Made by a program: the position numbers and the translations under genes. Below, one piece after another: positions 34,745-42,902 of a stretch of DNA of 64,000 nucleotides. How positions within the stretch are numbered: the first letter of the stretch is position 1; every line of letters starts with the position of its first letter. The DNA comes from DAOTWY01 sp003696565 (GTDB lineage Bacteria; Chloroflexota; Anaerolineae; Aggregatilineales; Phototrophicaceae): positions 1 to 64,000 of the forward strand of contig DAOTWY010000015.1 of the NCBI GenBank assembly GCA_034435635.1, in the 5' to 3' direction. The notes under the pieces are model-generated. The model was not told where the DNA came from. It saw only the letters and a program-made list of their open reading frames with translations, and made no database searches.

Positions 34745-34886
34745 ACCGAATACCTTTTGCTATAATAAGGTCAGTATGCCGACTAGATATTCCCACGTCA
34801 AGCAAGCTTAACACAACCATATTACTGCTTAACCCTCTCATAATATATGCTAGAATTCTCATAAATTGATGGTGGATGGTATTTTT

Positions 34887-36134
34887 ATGGCTCGGTTGGT
34901 AGCACAGGCAGCGGGAATTTTAACGGCTATTATCCTCTTATTGCTGGTTATCTCCCTACATTTGAGCACAAACGGGCAAATCCTCACTGCGTTTGTTTAT
35001 ACTGATTCTGGAACACGTTATTTTGTTCTGTTAGATACCCGCCGCAACCTTCCTTATTGGATTCATCAGCCCATAGAGGCATTACGTGGCGTATATTTTT
35101 CCCCCAATGGACGACGCGCCCTTATCCCTTATGGTGAAACCAGTCAATTGATGCGACTAGCAATTTTTGACCTAACGACCCAGAGGCTTATACGCAATAT
35201 TGGTGAGTACGATACTTGTTCTCCCTCTTATGATGCCCTCGTGTGGTCACCCAATAGCCGGTATGTGTTATTTGATTGCAAACCAACCGCCGCCGCCCCT
35301 GGTAGCAGTGGTTTGCATATTATGGATTATGAAGCACAGCGTACTTGGAAAGTTGCTAGCGGGCAATTTTCTGGGTTAAGTTTGTGGTCACCAAATGGCG
35401 AATCCCTATTGATTAATGGAAGCGAAATTTTGAATCTGAGCAGTGACATCCGGCAGCATTTGCCACCAGGAGCATGGTTAGCCAGATGGCTGCCTGATTC
35501 CTCACATGCGATTCTCGTCATCGATGATGATATTCTGTTTGATGATGGAACAATCATCAGCGCAGATTTAAGTGTTGCACCGACTTTTTTTGAAGTCTCA
35601 CCGGATGGGCACTATTTGGCGTTTGTCGCACAAGAAAAGGGACTACAACGGTTATATGTAGTTAATTTAACCACGTTTGAGCGCACACTGCTGGATGGCG
35701 GTGATCTTAAAATTGATGCCGTGCAGCGCGGTGTATGGTCACCAGATGCCAAATGGATCGCCGTGGAAGCACTGAATGAGTGGGGTTCACGAGATTTATA
35801 CCTCATTGCGCCAGATACCAACCGAGCTTATTGGGTCGCGGAAGACGCTATTCTACCAATTTGGTCACCTGATTCAACACATTTAGCATATTTGGCATTA
35901 AATCGCTCATCCATCACAGGGGATCAGTTGGTGGTTTGGGATGTGGCATCCCAGGCAGTTAAACTAACCATTGATGATGCAGAACAAGCCGCCTGGTCAA
36001 TTGATGGACTAGTACACATCCGGCGTGTTTTTGGTCATTCATCATACGTGCCACGTCAATTATATTTGGATGAACACCGGATGTTGAACCGCAATATCAT
36101 CAGTTTTGCAATATGGGAGCATAACCATGATTGA
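34887..36134 (+). CDS. Membrane-anchored TolB-like beta-propeller protein
   Basis: About 415 residues from the ATG at 34887, with GGATGG seven bases upstream; an earlier in-frame ATG is at 34869. One N-terminal membrane helix (about 8-28) precedes repeated W-S-P-(D/N)-(A/G/S) segments such as VWSPNSRYVLFDC, SLWSPNGESLLI, GVWSPDAKWIAVE and PIWSPDSTHLAYL. These are the hallmark of WD40-like/TolB propeller blades. Six or seven blades are visible, facing the outside of the cell. It overlaps the next gene by eight bases. The function is unknown. Confidence 0.78.
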   Translation: MARLVAQAAGILTAIILLLLVISLHLSTNGQILTAFVYTDSGTRYFVLLDTRRNLPYWIHQPIEALRGVYFSPNGRRALIPYGETSQLMRLAIFDLTTQRLIRNIGEYDTCSPSYDALVWSPNSRYVLFDCKPTAAAPGSSGLHIMDYEAQRTWKVASGQFSGLSLWSPNGESLLINGSEILNLSSDIRQHLPPGAWLARWLPDSSHAILVIDDDILFDDGTIISADLSVAPTFFEVSPDGHYLAFVAQEKGLQRLYVVNLTTFERTLLDGGDLKIDAVQRGVWSPDAKWIAVEALNEWGSRDLYLIAPDTNRAYWVAEDAILPIWSPDSTHLAYLALNRSSITGDQLVVWDVASQAVKLTIDDAEQAAWSIDGLVHIRRVFGHSSYVPRQLYLDEHRMLNRNIISFAIWEHNHD

Positions 36135-36714
36135 ACGCCTGGATAGAGGACTGATTTTTTTATACGAAAAACCGTTATATCTATATGCCATGACGATTGT
36201 GCCAGTGGTATTTGGGTTTATATTAAGCGCGTTTACCCCACAAATCGGGCAAGAGCGGGTATTTTATCTCCCATTGTTGGGAATTCATCGCTTTGGGTTA
36301 GTGGCTGGGGTCATCGGATTAACAACCAGTCTGGTGTTTTTCGCACAACACCACAGCATCCGTCATAGCCTGATGCTTTTTGCTATCACCGGTGTGGTAG
36401 TGTTTGGGGTTATGAGCCTGCCGCGTTCCAACAGTTTTGATACCATTCACCACCATAGCACAATCCGATATGATGGGGCAGTATATCAGTTAGGGTGGGC
36501 ACTATCTCGCTCTGATCTTCTGGCAGAATATGTCTTGTATCGATGTGATGTAACCGGGGTTTTTTGTCGTGTTTTTGCAGAAAACATCAAACCATCTATT
36601 AATGACATAACGAATCGACAAAACAGTGTTGAGTTAATGATTCAGGATGGTGCATTAACGATTATTGAAAATGGTGATTCCAACGAACTACTTTATCGCT
36701 ATATAGCGAGTTAA
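36127..36714 (+). CDS. Unknown membrane protein with three helices
   Basis: About 195 residues starting at an ATG eight bases inside the preceding gene, with GGGAG seven bases upstream. It has three hydrophobic helices (about 17-37, 53-75 and 82-103), then a soluble C-terminal domain of about 85 residues that reads as mostly beta strands with two Cys in a YRCDVTGVFCRVF segment. No family is recognised. It is translationally coupled to the TolB-like propeller gene, so they may form a surface complex. Confidence 0.65.
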   Translation: MIERLDRGLIFLYEKPLYLYAMTIVPVVFGFILSAFTPQIGQERVFYLPLLGIHRFGLVAGVIGLTTSLVFFAQHHSIRHSLMLFAITGVVVFGVMSLPRSNSFDTIHHHSTIRYDGAVYQLGWALSRSDLLAEYVLYRCDVTGVFCRVFAENIKPSINDITNRQNSVELMIQDGALTIIENGDSNELLYRYIAS

Positions 36715-36776
36715 AACCAACCGGATTATGATAAAATCGATGTAATCGAGATAGGTAAGTTGGCAAAAAGGACAAC

Positions 36777-37325
36777 ATGAGCAACGACAACAACCGCAAA
36801 AAGAAACGGCGGAATACTAAATCACGCTCACAACGCAATCGTCGTCAAAAACAAGTGACAACCGCAACAGAACCCTCTCCACTACAGCTAGTCACTGGTG
36901 ACATCATGACTGAAAACAAGGTCAAGGCATATGCTATTCCCTGTAATATTGAAGGGGTGATTAACACGCAGATTGGAGTACGCTTTCGGGATAAATATCC
37001 CAACATGGCAGCTGAATATATCCGCCTATGTGAAGCGAAAGAGTTGAAGCCTGGCGGGGTGTTTATGTGGAAAGAACGCCGCGACAATATGGTGATCTTC
37101 AACATTGGCGTATATCAAGATCAATTTTTGACACTGGTTGACCCCAAAGAGATCGAGTCCGCGTTTTTTGAGATACGCCGCCTTGCGGAGCAAGAAGGCA
37201 TCGACAGCATCGCTATGCCACCCATCGGTGCGGGTTTGGGGGCATTACGCTGGGATTCCGCCCGCCGGTCGTTAGAGAAAGCTTTTAGGGGTTGGAACGG
37301 CGTGCTTTATGTTTATATCAAATAA
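36777..37325 (+). CDS. Macro domain protein with basic N-terminal tail
   Basis: A 182-residue protein. The first 30 residues are very basic and Arg/Lys-rich (KKKRRNTKSRSQRNRRQKQ). A macro domain follows (about 36-182) with LVTGDIMTE, AYAIPCNIEGVINTQIGVRF, and the phosphate-loop MPPIGAGLGALRWDSAR. It resembles the DarG/ALC1-like macro domains that remove ADP-ribose from DNA or proteins. The basic tail may bind nucleic acid. AAGGA precedes the ATG. No DarT toxin gene is adjacent. Confidence 0.88.
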   Translation: MSNDNNRKKKRRNTKSRSQRNRRQKQVTTATEPSPLQLVTGDIMTENKVKAYAIPCNIEGVINTQIGVRFRDKYPNMAAEYIRLCEAKELKPGGVFMWKERRDNMVIFNIGVYQDQFLTLVDPKEIESAFFEIRRLAEQEGIDSIAMPPIGAGLGALRWDSARRSLEKAFRGWNGVLYVYIK

Positions 37326-37389
37326 TGTACGTTTCAACTTAGCAGGCAATACCGACGAGCTAGTCAATCAAACCATCAGGAGATGCTAA

Positions 37390-38523
37390 ATGCTGGATAT
37401 TAAAGTGTTAGATTTAACCCGTTTGATTCCAGGTGCCATCTGCACAATGATGCTGGTGGATATGGGGGCAGATGTTATCAAAATTGAAGACCCCAACGGT
37501 GGAGATTACATGCGTTGGATGGGTCCGATGATTGATGACGCAAGTGTGTTCTTCCGTATGTGCAACCGTGATAAGCGTAGTGTCATCATCAACCTGAAAG
37601 ACGAACGTGGGCAAGCCGTGTTCAAAAAATTGGTTGAACAGGCGGATGTGCTGGTTGAAGGCTTTCGCCCTGGGGTGATGTCACGATTTGGATGTGACTA
37701 TGATTCACTCAAGGCAATCAACCCGCGCCTCGTATATTGCTCACTTTCTGGGTGGGGGGCAGATGGACCATATGCCGAACTTTCTGGGCATGATTTAAAT
37801 TATGTCTCTAGCAGTGGGTTAATCGGTGCTATGGAAACCCCACAGGTACTTGGTGGGCAGTTTGCTGATGTGGGCGGGGCGTATGCTGGTTTAAGCGGAA
37901 TTTTAGCCGCACTACTCGCCAGGGAACGCACTGGCGAAGGCGCATTTATCGATATCAGCTTGTCGGAGGCATCATTACCCTTCGGGTTATATAACTGGGC
38001 AGAGGCGATCACAATGGGGTTACCAAGTGGCGGTGGGGTTCTAACAGGTGGGTTAGCTTGTTACCGCGTTTATTATTCACGGGATAAACACCCATTATCT
38101 TTAGCCGCATTAGAAGAAAAATTCTGGCGTAATTTTTGCCAAGCCGTGGAACGCCCAGATTTAATTGAGTGGCATCAACAGCCAGATAAACAAGTCTATT
38201 TACGGCGTGAACTTGAGGAGCTTTTTGCCCTAAAAACCGCCGATGAATGGGAATCCTTGTTAAACGACGCTGATTGTTGCTTTATGCGAATCACCCCACC
38301 TGCCGAAGTTCACAATACCCCACACTATCAAGCACGTAAAGCATTGGGCATCTTCCCAGATGGCACACCTTGGATGCGGAGTCCTATTCGGATTAATACA
38401 GACGATGTGACCATCAATAACCATGTTCCTGGCTATGGTGAACACACTCGTGCCGTATTGCGTGAGGTGGGTTATGACGATGCTCAGCTTGATGAATTAG
38501 CCTCCGCCGGAGTAATTCGATAA
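37390..38523 (+). CDS. CaiB/BaiF (family III) CoA-transferase
   Basis: A 377-residue protein with family III features: LDLTRLIPGAICTMMLVDMGADVIKIEDP at the start (read here as LDLTRLIPGAICTMML and DMGADVIKIEDP), NLKDERG, and the likely catalytic Asp in SGHDLNYVSSSGLIG. The C-terminal region with PSLALAALEEKFW-like order (SLAALEEKFWRNFC) matches alpha-methylacyl-CoA racemase/formyl-CoA transferase relatives. It moves CoA between organic acids or racemises acyl-CoA; the substrate is not visible. AGGAG precedes the ATG. It is convergent with the selenoprotein gene. Confidence 0.9.
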   Translation: MLDIKVLDLTRLIPGAICTMMLVDMGADVIKIEDPNGGDYMRWMGPMIDDASVFFRMCNRDKRSVIINLKDERGQAVFKKLVEQADVLVEGFRPGVMSRFGCDYDSLKAINPRLVYCSLSGWGADGPYAELSGHDLNYVSSSGLIGAMETPQVLGGQFADVGGAYAGLSGILAALLARERTGEGAFIDISLSEASLPFGLYNWAEAITMGLPSGGGVLTGGLACYRVYYSRDKHPLSLAALEEKFWRNFCQAVERPDLIEWHQQPDKQVYLRRELEELFALKTADEWESLLNDADCCFMRITPPAEVHNTPHYQARKALGIFPDGTPWMRSPIRINTDDVTINNHVPGYGEHTRAVLREVGYDDAQLDELASAGVIR

Positions 38524-38544
38524 GTGGCTATACCCGCCATCCTG

Positions 38545-38934
38545 TTATGGCGATGAAGTGTGGGCAAGGAGTGTATCCTCCACAGCAGCACGCAACACAT
38601 CCTCCTCAACGATGCCGAAGCCACGATAGACTTCTTGCCCGCCGGCAAAAATCAATATGACAGGATGCCCTGGCAAATTTAAGCGATTGAAAGCCTGTTC
38701 CCCGTTAGTTTGAGCATTCAAATATTCAACGGTAATTTGATCGCCATATTGTGCTTCAAGCCTATACACGATAGGCTGCATCTGCGCTCAAGGCGGTCAA
38801 TTATCTGTAAAGAAAAAAAGCAACGTAGGGCGATCATCTGCCAAAGGTAGCCCATCCGGCGTTCTAGCACCACACGCGCTCAAAAGCATCAACACGGCTA
38901 AAAGCCCTATGAATCGCCATGGATGTCGTTCCAT
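38545..38934 (-). CDS. Lipoprotein thioredoxin-like selenoprotein with a double Sec active site (U-P-P-U)
   Basis: Read with both in-frame TGAs (38799-38797 and 38790-38788) as selenocysteine, this is a 129-residue protein. It starts with a lipoprotein signal (lipobox LLSAC, C21), a short Pro-rich linker and a thioredoxin strand (TLLFFFTDN). The active site is U46-P-P-U49, followed by AQMQPIVYRLEAQYG and a thioredoxin-like fold (ITVEYLNAQTNGEQAF, cis-Pro region LPGHPVILIFAGGQEVYRGFG). In relatives the site is CPPC. GGAGG precedes the ATG by ten bases. The start lies inside the last codons of the cytochrome c gene (28-base overlap), so the two form an operon. A conventional start at 38781 would lose the signal and active site. 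A perfect hairpin follows the second UGA. The double replacement of precisely the two redox Cys codons is hard to explain by chance. Confidence 0.9.
38759..38777 (-). promoter_or_regulatory. Putative bacterial SECIS hairpin of the UPPU selenoprotein
   Basis: On the minus strand AGCCTAT (38777-38771), loop CGTGT (38770-38766) and ATAGGCT (38765-38759) form a perfect seven-base stem. It begins 10 bases after the second UGA and 19 after the first, so one hairpin is in range of both. Its apical CTATCGTGTATAG resembles AAATCGTGGATTT in the other gene. Confidence 0.75.
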
Positions 38935-39416
38935 CGTTGATTAACCTCCGCCTGATAAGCCAATTGTTCTTCCGTCCACCAATGTTTCATAAAGTTGATG
39001 ATCTGCATAATTTCTTCATCACTTAGCACCTCTCCAAACCCAGGCATAGGGAAATGGTTGAGAGGATTATCAATCCCTTCACGGATGACCTGAAGCAGTA
39101 ACGCATCTGGGTGCATCCACGTATGCCCGGTTGAATCATGGGCGGGGACAGTTTTCAAACCCAAGCTGAGTGTGTTTTCTATGGTTGATTCAAGCTGCCC
39201 TTCTCCATCATAACCATGGCAATGTGCGCAATAGATGTAATAGTTTGATTCACCATCTAAAAGGACTTGTGTGGCACGTGGCGAGATCAATGCAGAGATT
39301 TGTAGCGGAGTCGGTGTGATTCCTTCATCGATTATAGGCGGCGGTGTTGAGTTTGCGTTCCCAGAACACGCTGTAAGAATCATGAGTATGGGGATTAAGA
39401 AAAGCCATTGTCTCAT
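38907..39416 (-). CDS. Lipoprotein cytochrome c, class I-like
   Basis: About 169 residues from the ATG at 39416, which has GGAGG eight bases upstream; the frame is open further upstream without a good start. It has a lipoprotein signal (lipobox LTAC, C17). A single haem site follows, with C63-C66-H67 in YCAHCHGYDGEG and the likely axial Met M124 in HFPMPGFG, then LSDEEIMQIINFMKHWW. It would carry electrons at the outer face of the membrane. Its 3' end overlaps the start of the UPPU selenoprotein gene, which suggests joint function in thiol or haem redox work. Confidence 0.92.
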   Translation of the reverse strand: MRQWLFLIPILMILTACSGNANSTPPPIIDEGITPTPLQISALISPRATQVLLDGESNYYIYCAHCHGYDGEGQLESTIENTLSLGLKTVPAHDSTGHTWMHPDALLLQVIREGIDNPLNHFPMPGFGEVLSDEEIMQIINFMKHWWTEEQLAYQAEVNQRWNDIHGDS

Positions 39417-39532
39417 TTGTATTACCTCCAAGTTTATATTGTAATCTGATGAGAGTGATGATAACACCCGCCAAATGGCGCGGAATTTCGTGTAAACTAG
39501 AATGCGGATGTAAAAAATTAGGTAGTGTGCAT

Positions 39533-40597
39533 ATGTTAAAACGACTACTTCTACTCATTTTGTTCGTGGCACTAGGTACGACAGGGATTCATGCTATTGA
39601 GCGACCACAGCCTGATGATGCTGGTGCGACTTATGGCGGGTTGCCTATCCGCGCACGCTTAGATGGTATGCAGCGTGTCTGGCAAGATTTCAACCGCTGT
39701 TCAGCCGCTGCCCTCACCATGCAGCTGTCTTATTGGCGACCTGATGTTAACTATTGGCGCACCATTGACGGCTTAAACCCCAATGCAGACGATGTGAGTG
39801 TGCGGTTAGATGAGATGACAAGCTATGCAGAACAATTTGGGCTAAAAGGGATCGAACGCACCGGCGGAACCTTGGAGATCATCAAGCGATTGGTTGCCAA
39901 TGGCTTCCCGGTGTTGATTGAAAATGTTTACTACGATGGTAGTAACGTGATGCTAGACTGGATGAGCCATAACAAAGTTGTCATGGGATATGACGACGAA
40001 TTAGGGGTGATTTATACTTTTGATTCTCTGCTTGGTTTCGGGGCAGATAACCTAGGAAGACCTGTACCATATGAGGAGTTAGATGACATTTGGCGACCGT
40101 TGAATCGCGGTTATTTTGTATTATATGAGCCAGAAGATGAACCGCTACTCCGGCAAGTCATGGGTGAACAGTGGGATATTGACTATAACATCCAGTGGAC
40201 TTATGAAATGGTCTTGCAAGACCTGGAACAGCCAGATACTGACTCGTTTGATCTGTTCAACCTGGGTACAGCACTAGTAGGACTAGGGCGATATGAGGAA
40301 GCAGCTGAAGCTTATGACCGTGCGCGGGCAATTGGTCTACCGATGCGAATGTTCTGGTATCAATTCGGTACATTTGAGGCATATCTTCAAGTTGGGCGGT
40401 ATCAAGATGTGATGGACTTGGCACGCAATGTGTTACGTAATGAAGATGGCATTGAAGAAATTTATTACTACATCGCGCGGGCATATGTCGCACAAGGACA
40501 ACCGGATTATGCAATCGCTAACCTGGAAGTTGCGCTATGGCGTAACCCCAATTTCAGTGCAGCACGTGAATTGATGGATGAGTTACAGGGAGCATAA
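39533..40597 (+). CDS. Exported C39-like cysteine peptidase with TPR region
   Basis: About 354 residues from the ATG at 39533, where the signal peptide (1-22, ending IHAIE) begins; the frame is open further upstream. A C39-like papain-fold domain (about 32-205) has the catalytic Cys C56 (FNRCSAAAL), His H146 (SHNKVVMGYDDE) and Asp D164 (YTFDSLLG). The Gln of the oxyanion hole could be Q51. The C-terminal part (about 235-350) consists of TPR units (LFNLGTALVGLGRYEEAAEAYDRA, read as LFNLGTALVGLGRY and EEAAEAYDRA). It probably processes or binds peptides outside the membrane. It is divergent from the cytochrome c gene. Confidence 0.8.
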   Translation: MLKRLLLLILFVALGTTGIHAIERPQPDDAGATYGGLPIRARLDGMQRVWQDFNRCSAAALTMQLSYWRPDVNYWRTIDGLNPNADDVSVRLDEMTSYAEQFGLKGIERTGGTLEIIKRLVANGFPVLIENVYYDGSNVMLDWMSHNKVVMGYDDELGVIYTFDSLLGFGADNLGRPVPYEELDDIWRPLNRGYFVLYEPEDEPLLRQVMGEQWDIDYNIQWTYEMVLQDLEQPDTDSFDLFNLGTALVGLGRYEEAAEAYDRARAIGLPMRMFWYQFGTFEAYLQVGRYQDVMDLARNVLRNEDGIEEIYYYIARAYVAQGQPDYAIANLEVALWRNPNFSAARELMDELQGA

Positions 40598-40601
40598 CAT
40601 T

Positions 40602-41936
40602 TTGAAACCTCTTGGGTTGTTGTTTATATTGTTGATGTTGATAACCCCACTACATGCACAGGACTTTACAACAGATGGCGATGATTTGCAGGTCGTCAGT
40701 GCAGAGGTTATCACAACAACTGATTTATTTGGTCAGACTGTGCAATTGATTCAGGGTGAAATCACAAACACAGGCGCAGTTGCTTATAGCAATATCAACA
40801 TCTTTGCAGATTTGCTTAATGCAGATGGCGAGGTTATCGGTGAAGGTTTTGGCTTTCCAGTTAATGCCTGTGGTAGTGGGCTAGTACAAGATTTTGCCTT
40901 ACAACCGGAAGCTGTACAGCATTATAGCTTAACGATCGAGTTCTTTGGTGAGGAAAGTGAGATCGCTAGTATAGTGTTCTATCCAGAGGGTACACAAACC
41001 GAACCACAAACGCGGGAGCCAATGTCGATTGAGCATGTGATGCAAATTGATGACCAAGAAGTCGTATCTGTTGAATGGCTTGATGAGAACAAACTGCGGT
41101 TTGGTGTAGGGTGTGATACAGATGTATTTACATACCTAGATTGGTATGAGGCAGATTTGCCCAGTGGCGAAGTAACAGCCATTGAACACCCTAATGCAGA
41201 TCGCATCACAGAGCAGTTTTTAGCAAACTTACGAATTGAAGACGAGTTTGAATACCGCCGTTCATTTTTGACTTTTGCACCACGCTCAGGGCGGGTTGTG
41301 TTTCAATCAGCGGTTAATCACTTTTATACCGCCGCACCAGATGGAACCGGACGCGCATTTATTTGGGATAACATCTCACGGCATAGCTTGCATGGGATCA
41401 TCTGGCAAGATAACGATGTATTCCTAGCATATTATTATGGAGCATATGGTGAGGATGTCTTGTACTTTACGGCAAGTGCAACAGCCGGGCGAATCAGCCG
41501 TTCGATCTATATCGGCGCACCGTCAGAGATTGTGCCTGGGGTCAATACTTTTGGGACGCATGTCGTCATTGCCACAACCTTTGACGATATAACCGGCTAT
41601 TGGTATCGGCATGTGTTTCTAACAGATCGTGAATTGTTGTTTGAAACTGATGAATTGCCGGGGAATAATTGGCCCGCCCCAATTTATGAAGACGTGCTGA
41701 CAGATGATCCAATTATCTATTTGGCGCGTCCTGTAGAAGGCGAGCCGCGTTTGCAATGCTTTAATATGGATACCGATACATTGACTGATCTTTCTGCCCT
41801 ACCACTTGACCTAACAACCGATGACCGCGCATGGATGTGGCTTTCACCAGAAGGCAATCAGATCGCCTTGGCGCAGAACGGTATCCACAGTGGTCTATGG
41901 GTCATTGATTTGACCGAGTTGCCACCGTGTGAATAA
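40602..41936 (+). CDS. Exported protein with FxLYD-like and beta-propeller regions
   Basis: About 444 residues starting at a TTG five bases after the previous stop, with GGGAG nine bases upstream; this gives a clean signal peptide (MKPLGLLFILLMLITPLHAQ). Residues 25-125 resemble an FxLYD-type beta-sandwich (LIQGEITNTGAVAYSNINIF, NADGEVIGEGFGFP). The rest is beta-rich with repeated strand-turn units such as IIWQDNDVFLAYYYG and WMWLSPEGNQIALAQNG, suggesting a propeller. The function is unknown. It probably shares a transcript with the C39-like gene and ends at a good terminator. Confidence 0.7.
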   Translation: MKPLGLLFILLMLITPLHAQDFTTDGDDLQVVSAEVITTTDLFGQTVQLIQGEITNTGAVAYSNINIFADLLNADGEVIGEGFGFPVNACGSGLVQDFALQPEAVQHYSLTIEFFGEESEIASIVFYPEGTQTEPQTREPMSIEHVMQIDDQEVVSVEWLDENKLRFGVGCDTDVFTYLDWYEADLPSGEVTAIEHPNADRITEQFLANLRIEDEFEYRRSFLTFAPRSGRVVFQSAVNHFYTAAPDGTGRAFIWDNISRHSLHGIIWQDNDVFLAYYYGAYGEDVLYFTASATAGRISRSIYIGAPSEIVPGVNTFGTHVVIATTFDDITGYWYRHVFLTDRELLFETDELPGNNWPAPIYEDVLTDDPIIYLARPVEGEPRLQCFNMDTDTLTDLSALPLDLTTDDRAWMWLSPEGNQIALAQNGIHSGLWVIDLTELPPCE

Positions 41937-41949
41937 GAATACATTGCTA

Positions 41950-41985
41950 AATGCTCTCTCCTAATTATGATGAGAGAGCATTTTT
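41950..41985 (+). terminator. Intrinsic terminator
   Basis: AATGCTCTCT and AGAGAGCATT form a stem of about nine to ten base pairs with a 13-base loop, followed by TTTTT. Confidence 0.85.
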
Positions 41986-42133
41986 ACATCACGAGGAAAG
42001 ATTTTTCGTCCAAAGCTTATCCAAAATTTAGATAGCTATGCTAAGATATAACATAACCTAACATCAAGAAAAACTTTCCCAAGTGGGTAAAGTCAGTTAA
42101 ACTAATTTAAAGAACGTTGTAGTATGAGGAATT

Positions 42134-42715
42134 TTGAAGGTGTCGATTATTTTATTCATTATTGGTGCAGGCTTATTGGGAGTCGGTGCAGTTAAGCTAG
42201 GTAATATTCAGCTGGAAGGTGGGCGTGTTCGTGCAGCAGGCATCATATTGATGACTCCGTTTGTTGGGTATTTATTGCTGTTTCAAATCGTCAGTGGTTT
42301 AACAGGTGGGGATGAGGCTGCGCTAGGCTTTGTGAGTGTATTAGAATTTGGGGGAATTATCGCATCGGGAGCAATCGCCTATATGCTACTTTCCCGCGCG
42401 CCACAAAAGACCCGTGTCACCGTGTTACCCAAAACACGTCCAATCTCATCAACTAAAGCCGATGAGAAATCGACCACACCAGTTGAATCCACCTCACAAC
42501 CACAACCAAATCAAAGAGCAAAACCACGCCCCACCCATTTAAGGGACTACCCCACCATTATGACAACGGCAGAAGCCGCTCAATACCTCAATATGACCGA
42601 ACAAGCTGTTTTAGAACTCATTGAGGAAGGCAAGCTCACCGCGGCACGTATTAACTATCGGTACCGGATTTCTCGCACTGTATTAGATGAGTTCATTAAG
42701 AAGCATAAAAATTAA
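42134..42715 (+). CDS. Membrane protein with C-terminal excisionase-type helix-turn-helix
   Basis: A 193-residue protein with a TTG start (GAGG five bases upstream); a GTG two codons later is an alternative. It has three membrane helices (about 3-20, 32-53 and 67-86), a Pro/Thr/Gln-rich linker (about 90-133) and a C-terminal HTH_17/MerR-like DNA-binding domain (about 137-193, TTAEAAQYLNMTEQAVLELI and EEGKLTAARINYRYRISR). A DNA-binding domain tethered to the membrane is unusual and suggests a signal-dependent regulator or one released by proteolysis. It stands alone. Confidence 0.78.
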   Translation: MKVSIILFIIGAGLLGVGAVKLGNIQLEGGRVRAAGIILMTPFVGYLLLFQIVSGLTGGDEAALGFVSVLEFGGIIASGAIAYMLLSRAPQKTRVTVLPKTRPISSTKADEKSTTPVESTSQPQPNQRAKPRPTHLRDYPTIMTTAEAAQYLNMTEQAVLELIEEGKLTAARINYRYRISRTVLDEFIKKHKN

Positions 42716-42902
42716 GGATGATAGGCAGATCTCCCTCTTTTGTGTAAGGTCTGCCACTCCTTGACGATTTTGAGCAGTTAAACAAAAGCTTTTTGTGCGC
42801 CACATGGCGAAAATATAATCCGCAAGTAAGCATGCCATCACGTTATTATCCGGCAGCAGCTAGACTGTCTATAACCCATCTCCTACTCACATGACGCATT
42901 TC

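Noticed and set aside
33347..37325. A joint TIR and macro-domain NAD/ADP-ribose defence island
   Set aside because: The genes are on different strands and separated by two unrelated genes, so no functional link can be supported.
38545..38781. A 78-residue gene starting at ATG 38781
   Set aside because: This start lies after the active site and has no ribosome site or signal peptide. The longer reading with two UGA codons restores a complete lipoprotein thioredoxin.
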